A DNA stretch of 64,000 bases, from the NCBI RefSeq assembly GCF_019799945.1, contig NZ_JABGCH010000010.1:84554-148553 (forward strand). Reading direction: 5' to 3'. Below the pieces are notes generated by a model. It made no database searches and was not told the origin of the DNA. It worked only from the letters and a program-made list of their open reading frames with translations. Shown here in pieces: positions 1 to 6,785 of this stretch. This stretch comes from Modestobacter marinus. Its GTDB lineage: Bacteria > Actinomycetota > Actinomycetes > Mycobacteriales > Geodermatophilaceae. Numbering within the stretch: the stretch's first letter is position 1; each line of letters opens with the position of its first letter. A program made the translations under genes and the position numbers.

Positions 1-514
1 AGAGGCGGGCGGCCAGCGCGGTCCGGGCGATCACCCCGGGCTGCGACCGCGCGATGCGCAGCCGCTCCACCACGCGGGACCGCTCGGCGTCCACCTGCGG
101 CGCCGCGTAGGCCGGCCGGCTCAGCAGCTCGGCGAGCACGCCGAGAACGGCGCCGAGCCCCTCGGGCAGCAGGGTGGTGCTGAACTGCAGCCGGTCGGCG
201 TTCGCCGAGACCGACAGCTCCGCGCCCTGCGCCTGCAGCAGCTGGGCGATCTCCAGCTGGTCGTGGGTGCCCGCGCCGAGCAGCAGGGCCCCGGTGAGCA
301 CGGAGGTGCGCGCCACGTGGGCGGCGGCCGAGCGCGCGGAGGAGGCGGCGAAGGGCACCCGCAGCCGGAGCTCCACCAGCGGCACCCCCGGCCGGGGTAC
401 GACGACCAGCCGCAGCCCGTTGGGTAGCGACGTCTCGTGCACCTCCGGGACCGTCGCGGGGCGGGGCTCGCCCAGCGGCGGGACGAGGGAGAGGTCGAGC
501 ACGGGTGCGGTCAT
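1..514 (-). CDS. M16 family peptidase-like protein, non-catalytic partner (partial)
   Basis: The 5' part of a gene that runs off the left edge of the window. The protein resembles the N-terminal half of M16 (insulinase/processing peptidase) proteins, with a family-like opening (TSLPNGLRLVVVPRPGVPL). Where active members carry the zinc motif HxxEH, I see only AAHVARTSVLTG, with no His-x-x-Glu-His. This is therefore probably the inactive half of a heterodimer, as in bacterial pairs of active and inactive M16 subunits. It starts with ATG at 514, which overlaps the stop of the upstream M16 gene by the ATGA arrangement, so translation of the two is probably coupled. The C-terminal half is not visible, so the call rests on the visible 171 codons and the context. 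Confidence 0.82.
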   Translation of the reverse strand, partial: MTAPVLDLSLVPPLGEPRPATVPEVHETSLPNGLRLVVVPRPGVPLVELRLRVPFAASSARSAAAHVARTSVLTGALLLGAGTHDQLEIAQLLQAQGAELSVSANADRLQFSTTLLPEGLGAVLGVLAELLSRPAYAAPQVDAERSRVVERLRIARSQPGVIARTALAARL

Positions 515-1812
515 CGGGCGGCTCCGGTCGCGCGCAGCTCCAGGACGGCGGCGGTGTCCCGGGACAGCCCGCGGGCCGCCGCCTGCACCTGGTCGGGGGT
601 CACCGTGGCCAGCAGGGCCGCCAGCTCGCCGGCCAGCTCGGCCCGGCCGTGGATCAGCTCGGCGGCGGCGAAGCCCAGCGTGCGACCGAGCACCGAGTCG
701 GCCTGGCGCAGCAGCTGCGCCTCGGCCCGGGCCTGCACCCGGGCGAGCTCGTCGGCGCCGACGCCGTCGGTCGCCAGCCGGTCGATCTCCTCCTGGACCG
801 CGTCCAGCACCTTGTCCACCGGGACCTCGGCGGGGTGGTGCACCTGGGCGACCAGGAGGGTGGCGTCCCGGACGTCGAAGGGGTCGCCGAACAGGCCGAG
901 GTAGCTGTGCTGCGCCACCGCGAGCCGGTCGGTGTGCAGCAGCCGGCGCTCCAGGCGGGAGGCGTCGCCCTCGCTGAGCACCTCGTTGAGCAGCACGGTG
1001 CCGAGGTAGGTGTCCAGGTCGCCGACCGGGTCGGGCACCCGCCAGCCGACGGCTACGGCCGGCGCGGGGGCCAGCGGGTCCTCGACGACGCCGCGGCGGA
1101 CGGTGGTGGGCGATGGCTCACCGGTGTGGGGGACCGGCGGGGCCGGGCGGGCCGGCACGGGGTCGAACCACCGGCGCACCAGGGTCTCGGTGTGCACCGG
1201 GTCCAGGTCGCCGCCGATGCACAGCACCGCGTTCGCCGGGGTGTAGTAGCGGTCGAAGAAGTCCTGGGCGTCGTCGACCGTGGAGGACTCCAGGTCGACG
1301 AAGGACCCGTAGCCGTCGTGGGTGTTGGCGAAGCTCTCGAACGCGATCGGCGGGAGCTGCAGCCAGGGGAAGGCGCCGTAGGGCCGGTTGAGCACGTTGA
1401 CCCGGATCTCCTCCTTCACCACGTCGATCTGGTTGCGGAGGTTCTCCTCGGTGATCGCCGGGGCGGCCATCCGGTCCGCCTCGAGGAAGAGCGCGCGCTC
1501 CAGCGCCTCGGCGGGCAGCGCCTCGTAGTAGTTCGTGTAGTCCTGGTGGGTCGAGCCGTTGAAGGTGCCGCCGGCGGCCTGGACGAGGCGGGCGTGCTCC
1601 ATCTTCGGGACGTGCGCCGAGCCCTGGAACATCATGTGCTCGAACAGGTGCGCGAACCCGGTGCGGCCCGGGGGCTCCGAGCGCATGCCGACGTCGTAGA
1701 AGACGCTGACGGCGACGACGGGGACGCTCCGGTCGGGGGCGAGGACGACCCGCAGCCCGTTGTCGAGCGTGAACCGCTCCACCGGGTGCCGCAGGGTCAG
1801 TGGGGCTGTCAC
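511..1812 (-). CDS. M16 family zinc peptidase (catalytic subunit)
   Basis: A predicted 433-residue zinc metallopeptidase of the M16B class, which degrades or processes peptides. The motif HLFEH near residue 55 supplies the two zinc-binding histidines and the catalytic glutamate. The distal zinc-ligand glutamate expected about 75 residues later fits the VVKEEIRV segment. The length matches bacterial two-subunit M16B peptidases. The start is GTG at 1812. The downstream partner lacking the zinc motif overlaps its stop codon (ATGA), so the two probably form an active/inactive dimer. About 50 bases separate it from the DUF2510 gene upstream, so it is probably in the same operon as the M20 peptidase, pseudokinase and DUF2510 genes. 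Confidence 0.93.
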   Translation of the reverse strand: MTAPLTLRHPVERFTLDNGLRVVLAPDRSVPVVAVSVFYDVGMRSEPPGRTGFAHLFEHMMFQGSAHVPKMEHARLVQAAGGTFNGSTHQDYTNYYEALPAEALERALFLEADRMAAPAITEENLRNQIDVVKEEIRVNVLNRPYGAFPWLQLPPIAFESFANTHDGYGSFVDLESSTVDDAQDFFDRYYTPANAVLCIGGDLDPVHTETLVRRWFDPVPARPAPPVPHTGEPSPTTVRRGVVEDPLAPAPAVAVGWRVPDPVGDLDTYLGTVLLNEVLSEGDASRLERRLLHTDRLAVAQHSYLGLFGDPFDVRDATLLVAQVHHPAEVPVDKVLDAVQEEIDRLATDGVGADELARVQARAEAQLLRQADSVLGRTLGFAAAELIHGRAELAGELAALLATVTPDQVQAAARGLSRDTAAVLELRATGAAR

Positions 1813-1861
1813 GGGACCGACCCTAACCGCGCCGGGAGGCCCGTCGCCGTCCGGTTCCCGA

Positions 1862-2737
1862 TCAGATCAGCTGGACGTCGGCCAGCACGCGGTCGATCAC
1901 GCCGTACAGCTCGGCGTGCGTGTTCGGGATGGAGAGGTAGAGCAGCGCGGGCGCCGGCCGGCCGACGTCGACGAGCAGCAGGGCCGCCCGTTCCCCCGTC
2001 GAGTCGTAGCCGGCGACGTCCCAGGACAGGTCGAACTCGTAGACCCAGCCGGCGGCGCCGTCCACGGTGACCGCTTCGTCCCGGCGCACGGTGCGCTCGT
2101 TCGGCGCCGGGTAGTGCGCGGCGCGGACGTAGTCCGCGATCGCCGTGGTGGTCGCCTGCAGGCTGCCCGCCCCACTCCACCCGAAGCCCTCCCCCAGCGG
2201 CCCGGACGTGCACTGGGCGATGAACACGTCGAAGCCGTCGGGCAGGTTCTCCTGGGTGACGAAGTACTGCCCCGCCGTCTCGGTGGTCTCCAGCTGCGGC
2301 CCGCGGTCCCACTCGAACCAGCCGTCGCCGAGGAAGGGGTAGGAGATCCCGGCGGGCTCGTCGAAGATGCGCACCGTCCCGGGCGGGAAGGTGGGACCGG
2401 CCTGGGTCGGCGGCACCTGGAGCGGCGCGTCCGCCACCTCCTCCGGCGATCCGCCGGACAGCACGCCGGCGAGAACCAGGACGGCGACCAGCAGCAGCGC
2501 ACCCAGCCCGGCGCCCCACGGCCACCGGCGCCGGCGGCGGGGCTGCTCCGGCGGGCCGCCCCACTGCTCCCACTGCGGTGCGGCCGGCGGCTGGAACGGG
2601 GCGCCGACCTGGACGCCGGGGCCGGCCGGGGTGGTCACGTCCGACCAGGTCATCCCGTTCCACCAGCGCACCAGGCCCGGCGCCCCGTCCGGATCGGGGT
2701 ACCAGCCCGGGGCCGGCGCGCCCTGTGGCCCGCTCAC
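1862..2737 (-). CDS. DUF2510 domain-containing membrane-anchored protein
   Basis: A 291-residue protein with an N-terminal DUF2510 motif (GWYPDPDGAPGLVRWWNG, about residues 11-28). This small domain is typical of actinobacterial membrane proteins. A basic RRRRR stretch and one transmembrane helix (about residues 75-95, rich in Leu, Val and Ala) follow, then an extracytoplasmic domain of about 190 residues with no motif I recognise. The predicted topology is N-in, C-out. The GTG start at 2737 overlaps the stop of the upstream pseudokinase gene (GTGA), so translation is probably coupled. Co-transcription with a kinase-like protein hints at a signalling or cell-envelope role, but the function is unknown. 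Confidence 0.85.
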   Translation of the reverse strand: MSGPQGAPAPGWYPDPDGAPGLVRWWNGMTWSDVTTPAGPGVQVGAPFQPPAAPQWEQWGGPPEQPRRRRRWPWGAGLGALLLVAVLVLAGVLSGGSPEEVADAPLQVPPTQAGPTFPPGTVRIFDEPAGISYPFLGDGWFEWDRGPQLETTETAGQYFVTQENLPDGFDVFIAQCTSGPLGEGFGWSGAGSLQATTTAIADYVRAAHYPAPNERTVRRDEAVTVDGAAGWVYEFDLSWDVAGYDSTGERAALLLVDVGRPAPALLYLSIPNTHAELYGVIDRVLADVQLI

Positions 2738-3660
2738 CGTCGCCGTCCGGAGCTCCGCCGCCGCTGCAGCACGGTGGCCGCCAGGACGGCGAGCAGCGCA
2801 GCGGCACCGGCGGGCACGATCCGACGCGGCCCCGGTGCCCGTTCGCCCGTCATCCCCGTGGCGTCGTCCGCGGGCCGGGCGACCTCGACGCCGCTGAGCG
2901 CCAGCGCGGCGCGGGCGGCGGCGGCCATCCCCCCGGCGGAGGTCCAGCGCCGCTCGGGATCGGCGGCGAGCCCGCGCTGCACGACCCCGTCCAGCTCCGG
3001 GGGCAGCCCAGGGCGCAGCGCCGAGGGCGCCGGCGGGTCGGCGCCGGGCTCGGGGCGGGCACCGGTGAGCAGCTCGAAGAGCAGGCCGGCCAGCGAGAAG
3101 ACGTCGGCGCGGCCGTCCACGGGTCCACCGGCGGCGAGCTCCGGGGCCGGGTGCTCGGAGTCCCGGCCGGCGCCCGGCGCGGTCCCGAGGTCGGCCAGCA
3201 GGACGGCGTCCCCGCCAGTGCCGGCCGGGCGCGCCCTCACCAGCACGTGGGAGGCACCGACGTCCCGGTGCACGAGACCCGCGGCGTGCACGACGTCCAG
3301 CGCCCGGGCCAGCTGCCCGACCACGTCGACGGCACGCGCCGGGTCGAGCGGACCGGTGCGGGCGAGCACCTCCGCCAGGTGCTCGCCCTCGACCAGCTCG
3401 GTGGCGACGAACAGCCGGCCGCCGACGTCCCCGTACCGGTGCACGCGGACCAGGTGCGGCTCGGCCAGCCGGAGGACGACGGGCAGCTCGCGGAGGAACC
3501 GCTCCCGCCGGCCGGGCTGCGGCGCCAGCACCCGGAGGACGACGTCCCGCCCGAGCGCCGGGTCGTGCGCCCGGACCAGCTGGTCGGTGTCGCCGTCCCC
3601 GAGGAGGTCCAGCAGCCGGTAGCTGCCGAACCTCCGGTCCCCGCCCACGTCCCCCGCCAC
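2734..3660 (-). CDS. Serine/threonine protein kinase-like protein (predicted pseudokinase)
   Basis: A 308-residue protein with an STPK fold followed by a C-terminal hydrophobic helix (IVPAGAAALLAVLAATVL). Kinase landmarks can be traced but are degenerate. The glycine loop reads LGDGDTDQLV. The VAIK lysine is Arg43 (VVLRVL). The catalytic loop reads HRDVGASHVL, which keeps Asp133 but has Gly135 in place of Lys and His138 in place of the metal-binding Asn. DFG reads DLG at 157-159. Loss of both lysines and the Asn predicts little or no phosphotransfer, so this is probably a scaffold or sensor pseudokinase. The GTG at 3660 is chosen because the upstream M20 gene stops at 3665 and the kinase-like sequence begins at once. 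The open frame continues upstream only as an overlap with the M20 gene. Confidence 0.85.
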   Translation of the reverse strand: MAGDVGGDRRFGSYRLLDLLGDGDTDQLVRAHDPALGRDVVLRVLAPQPGRRERFLRELPVVLRLAEPHLVRVHRYGDVGGRLFVATELVEGEHLAEVLARTGPLDPARAVDVVGQLARALDVVHAAGLVHRDVGASHVLVRARPAGTGGDAVLLADLGTAPGAGRDSEHPAPELAAGGPVDGRADVFSLAGLLFELLTGARPEPGADPPAPSALRPGLPPELDGVVQRGLAADPERRWTSAGGMAAAARAALALSGVEVARPADDATGMTGERAPGPRRIVPAGAAALLAVLAATVLQRRRSSGRRR

Positions 3661-3664
3661 GGGA

Positions 3665-5083
3665 TCAGCGCGGGAACGGGACGGTGGCGAGCTCCCGCCA
3701 TAGGTGGGCGGCCGCCTCCGCGCCCCGGTGCAGCATGGGCAGCAGCACCCGCTCGTTCGGCGAGTGGATCCGGTCGGTGGGCAGACCCGCGCCGAGGAAG
3801 ACCAGGGGCGCGCCGAGGATGCCGGCGAGGTCGGCCTCCGGGCCGCTGCCGCCCTCGCGGGTGAACAGCACCTGGTCGGCGTCGGTGTCGAAGGCCTGCG
3901 CGATCGACCGCAGCAGCGCGTCCATGGCCGGGTGGTCCAGGTCGCTGGCGCACGGCGCGACACCGCCCGGCGAGACGTGCACGTCGGCCTCGATGCCGGC
4001 GGGCAGGTTCGCGGCCACCCAGGCGCGCACCTGGTCGCCGAGGTCGGCCGGCGCCTGGTCGGCGACCAGCCGGAAGGTGATCTTGGCGTGCGCCTCGGCG
4101 GGGACGATGGTCTTGTGGCCCGGGCCGGTGTAGCCGCCCCACATGCCGTTGACCTCCGCGGTCGGCCGGGCGCCGATCCGCTCCAGGGTGGTGAAGCCGG
4201 CCTCGCCGCTGGCGACCCGGGACGCCGCCGGCCCGGCCAGCCAGGCCTGCTCGTCGAAGGGCACCCGGCCCATCAGGTCGCGCTCCCGCTCGGTGAGCGG
4301 GCGCACCGTGTCGTAGAAGCCGGGCAGGGTGACCCGGCCGTCGGCGTCGTGCAGGCCGGCGAGCAGGGTGGCCAGCGCGTGCAGCGGGTTGGGGACGGCG
4401 CCGCCGAAGGACCCCGAGTGCAGGTCCACCCTCGGGCCGCGCAGGGTGATCTCCGCGTCGGCGAGCCCGCGCATGGCGGTGACCGCGCTGGGCACGCCGG
4501 GCGCGGCCATGCCGGTGTCGCTGACCACGACGACGTCGCAGGCCAGCCGGTCGGCGTGCGTGCGGAGCAGGTCGGCGAAGTACGGCGACCCGGACTCCTC
4601 CTCACCCTCCACGATCAGCTTGACGGTGACCGCGGGGGTGTCCCGGCCGGTGGCGGCCAGGTGGGCGCGCATGCCGAGCAGGTGGAACGCGACGTTGCCC
4701 TTGTCGTCGATCGCGCCGCGGGCGCGCAGCTCCGGTCCGTCGGGCCCCTCGACCAGGGTCGGCTCGAACGGCGGGTGCTCCCACCGCGCCACCGGGTCGA
4801 CCGGCTGGACGTCGTGGTGCCCGTAGACCAGGGCGACGGGGGCGCCGGCGTCCGCCGACGGCCACTCGGCGAACACGGCCGGGGCACCGGCGGTCTCCCA
4901 GATCTCGACGGTGGGGAAGCCGGTGCGCCGCAGCGCCCCGGCGAGCCACTCCGCGCTGGCCCGCACGTCCGGCGCGTGCGCCGGGTCGGCGGAGATCGAC
5001 GGGATGCGCAGCCACGCGTCGAGGTCGGCGTGCAGGTCGTCGCGGTGGGCGGTGACGAAGTCGCGTTCGGCGCTGCTGCTCAC
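3665..5083 (-). CDS. M20 family metallopeptidase (dipeptidase)
   Basis: A 472-residue di-zinc peptidase of the M20 family, likely a cytoplasmic dipeptidase acting on small peptides or acylated amino acids. Visible family signatures are YGHHDVQPVDP (first zinc ligand His plus catalytic Asp), DDKGN (bridging Asp) and EGEEESGS (catalytic Glu pair). The length and full domain fit dipeptidases of the M20 type. The GTG start at 5083 is preceded by GAGGAG at good spacing. A longer open frame runs to 6616 but overlaps two plus-strand genes. A tiny reading frame ends on the start codon (GTGA). First gene of the cluster that continues with the pseudokinase. Confidence 0.93.
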   Translation of the reverse strand: MSSSAERDFVTAHRDDLHADLDAWLRIPSISADPAHAPDVRASAEWLAGALRRTGFPTVEIWETAGAPAVFAEWPSADAGAPVALVYGHHDVQPVDPVARWEHPPFEPTLVEGPDGPELRARGAIDDKGNVAFHLLGMRAHLAATGRDTPAVTVKLIVEGEEESGSPYFADLLRTHADRLACDVVVVSDTGMAAPGVPSAVTAMRGLADAEITLRGPRVDLHSGSFGGAVPNPLHALATLLAGLHDADGRVTLPGFYDTVRPLTERERDLMGRVPFDEQAWLAGPAASRVASGEAGFTTLERIGARPTAEVNGMWGGYTGPGHKTIVPAEAHAKITFRLVADQAPADLGDQVRAWVAANLPAGIEADVHVSPGGVAPCASDLDHPAMDALLRSIAQAFDTDADQVLFTREGGSGPEADLAGILGAPLVFLGAGLPTDRIHSPNERVLLPMLHRGAEAAAHLWRELATVPFPR

Positions 5084-5160
5084 GAGTTCTCCTCGCTGGC
5101 GCTCGTCGAGCGCGTTCGCGGTGCTGCTGTGCTCATCCGTTCGCTCGCAAGCTCGCTCAC
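5080..5160 (-). CDS. Possible leader peptide upstream of the M20 peptidase
   Basis: A short open frame of 26 codons from GTG 5160, or 18 codons from ATG 5136. It reads VSELASERMSTAAPRTR and then STSASEENS, and its stop overlaps the GTG start of the M20 gene (GTGA at 5083-5080). The first half derives from a palindromic sequence (gtgagcgagcttgcgagcg) resembling the loop of the hairpin elements seen elsewhere in this window. It could give translational coupling or simply be a repeat that happens to be open. Nothing else supports it as a functional peptide. Confidence 0.25.
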   Translation of the reverse strand: MSELASERMSTAAPRTRSTSASEENS

Positions 5161-5209
5161 GGCCGTGACCGTATCCCCCGGCACCGCGCGGCCCGGGCAG
5201 GGACCGGGC

Positions 5210-5215
5210 TACGTT
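5210..5215 (+). promoter_or_regulatory. -10 box TACGTT for a leaderless transcript
   Basis: TACGTT matches the actinobacterial -10 consensus TANNNT and lies 6 bases before the ATG at 5222. That spacing puts the transcription start on the start codon. No clear -35 box. Confidence 0.45.
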
Positions 5216-5221
5216 GCGTGC

Positions 5222-6076
5222 ATGGGCGTGGGGATGCTGCAGGTGGACGTCGGCGACCTGACCTTCGACGTCCGGACCGACGGGCCCGACGACGGGCCGC
5301 CCGTGCTCCTGCTGCACGGGTTCCCGGAGACCTCGCTGTCCTGGTCGGCAGTGACGCCGCTGCTCGCGCAGACCGGGCTGCGCACGTACGCGCCCGACCA
5401 GCTCGGCTACTCCCCCGGCGCCCGCCCGCTCGACGTCGACGCCTACGCGCTGACCAACCTGGTCCAGGTCACCGCCGACCTGATGACCGCGCTGGACGTG
5501 CCGGTGGCGCACGTGGTCGGGCACGACTGGGGAGCGAACGTGGCGTGGGGCCTGGCCGCGTGGCACCCCGACCGGGTGCGCACGCTGACCGCGGTCTCGG
5601 CGCCGCACCCGACCGCGTACACGCTGGCCTACCGGGCCGATCCGGAGCAGAAGGAGCGGTCGAGCTACATCGCGCTGTTCCGGCAGGAGGGCAGGGCCGA
5701 GGAGGTGCTGCTGGCCGACGGCGCCCGGCGGCTGCGCCGGGTGCTGGAGGCGCCCGGGCTGCCGGCGGAGGCGGTCGACGCCTACGTGGCCCAGCTGTCC
5801 GCACCGGGCGCGCTGACCGCGGCGCTGAACTGGTACCGGGCGTTGAGCTCGGGCAACCACGTCGACCCGGTGGACGTGCCCACCACCTACGTGTGGAGCG
5901 ACGGCGACGTCGCCGTGGGGCGCACCGCCGCCGAGGCGTGCGCGGACCAGGTCACCGCCGACTACCGGTTCGTGGAGCTGTCCGGGATCTCCCACTGGGT
6001 GCCGGAGCAGGCGCCCGAGCAGCTGGCCCGCACCGTGCTGGACCGGATCGCCTCCGCCGGGGCGCTCACGCCCTGA
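5222..6076 (+). CDS. Alpha/beta hydrolase, epoxide hydrolase-like
   Basis: A 284-residue alpha/beta-hydrolase. HGFPE forms the oxyanion-hole loop typical of epoxide hydrolases and haloalkane dehalogenases. The nucleophile elbow is GHDWGA, so the nucleophile is Asp (about residue 101), as in soluble epoxide hydrolases, and not Ser. The C-terminal SHWVPEQAPEQ carries the catalytic His and the family's conserved surrounding sequence. A cap-domain region lies between. It probably opens epoxides, or possibly hydrolyses halides, in the cytosol. The ATG at 5222 has no Shine-Dalgarno sequence but sits 6 bases after a TACGTT box, consistent with leaderless translation. The reading frame continues far upstream only as a shadow of the M20 gene. 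Confidence 0.9.
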   Translation: MGVGMLQVDVGDLTFDVRTDGPDDGPPVLLLHGFPETSLSWSAVTPLLAQTGLRTYAPDQLGYSPGARPLDVDAYALTNLVQVTADLMTALDVPVAHVVGHDWGANVAWGLAAWHPDRVRTLTAVSAPHPTAYTLAYRADPEQKERSSYIALFRQEGRAEEVLLADGARRLRRVLEAPGLPAEAVDAYVAQLSAPGALTAALNWYRALSSGNHVDPVDVPTTYVWSDGDVAVGRTAAEACADQVTADYRFVELSGISHWVPEQAPEQLARTVLDRIASAGALTP

Positions 6077-6191
6077 CGTGCGCCGGCGACCCCCGCGTAC
6101 CGCGGACGCGCGGGCATTGCGAGGAGCCGCCGCACCCTGCCAGCATCCTCCACCGAGTGCTCGGCGACCCCTGAGGGTGCGGGTGATCGGG

Positions 6192-6764
6192 ATGCGACGC
6201 GCGACGCGACCACGCCTGGCAGCTGTCTGGTGCGCCATCGCCCTGCTCATCCTGGTCGGGTGCGGAGGTGATCCCGACCCGGCTGCCGGCGACGCTGCGG
6301 ATGACGCCGAAGCCGAGGTCCCGGCGGACGCCACGGACGCCCTGGACGTCCCGACCGAGGCCCCGGCCGGCGCGCCGGACATCGATCCGTGCAGCCTGGT
6401 CAGCGACGAGGAGATGGCCGGGATCCTGTCCGAGCAGCTCCCCGACGACGAGGTCGCGGTCACCGTGACCTCCGAGATCGCATCCGGCTCCGGGAGTCCC
6501 AGCTGCACGTACACGTGGACCCGGAGCACGTGGAGCGCGGGCTCGGGCAAGGAGTTCACGATCGCGGTGCTCCCCCCGGACGACCTGCAGTTCACGGCCG
6601 GTCTTGGTGAACGCATCCCGCTCGATGGCGTCGGCGACGAGGCCTTCGAGATGAACGAGAACTACTTCGCGCGGGTGGGGGACGTGGTGGTCCATCTCGT
6701 AAACCTCCAGGAGACGCCCGCGGCGTCGGTCGCGGTGCTCACCGCGGCGGCCGAGAGCCTGTAG
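6192..6764 (+). CDS. DUF3558-like lipoprotein
   Basis: A 190-residue predicted lipoprotein. The N-terminus has basic residues (MRRATRPR), a hydrophobic stretch and the lipobox LVGC, followed by an acidic, Ala-, Pro- and Asp-rich linker. The conserved part begins DPCSLVSDEEMAGIL, which resembles the start of DUF3558 family domains in actinobacterial lipoproteins, and ends in a small alpha/beta domain. It is likely anchored on the outer face of the membrane. Function unknown. The ATG at 6192 is chosen because it places the basic residues directly before the hydrophobic signal. The frame is open to 6078, but that extension is Pro- and Arg-rich and unlike a signal peptide. Confidence 0.82.
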   Translation: MRRATRPRLAAVWCAIALLILVGCGGDPDPAAGDAADDAEAEVPADATDALDVPTEAPAGAPDIDPCSLVSDEEMAGILSEQLPDDEVAVTVTSEIASGSGSPSCTYTWTRSTWSAGSGKEFTIAVLPPDDLQFTAGLGERIPLDGVGDEAFEMNENYFARVGDVVVHLVNLQETPAASVAVLTAAAESL

Positions 6765-6785
6765 CGGCGCGCGCCGGCGGGCCCG

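Noticed and set aside
3665-6616. Long minus-strand frame of 983 codons
   Set aside because: Only 3665-5083 is gene-like. The upstream part is antisense to two plus-strand genes and has Arg/Pro/Gly-rich translation without family features. The ribosome site precedes GTG 5083.
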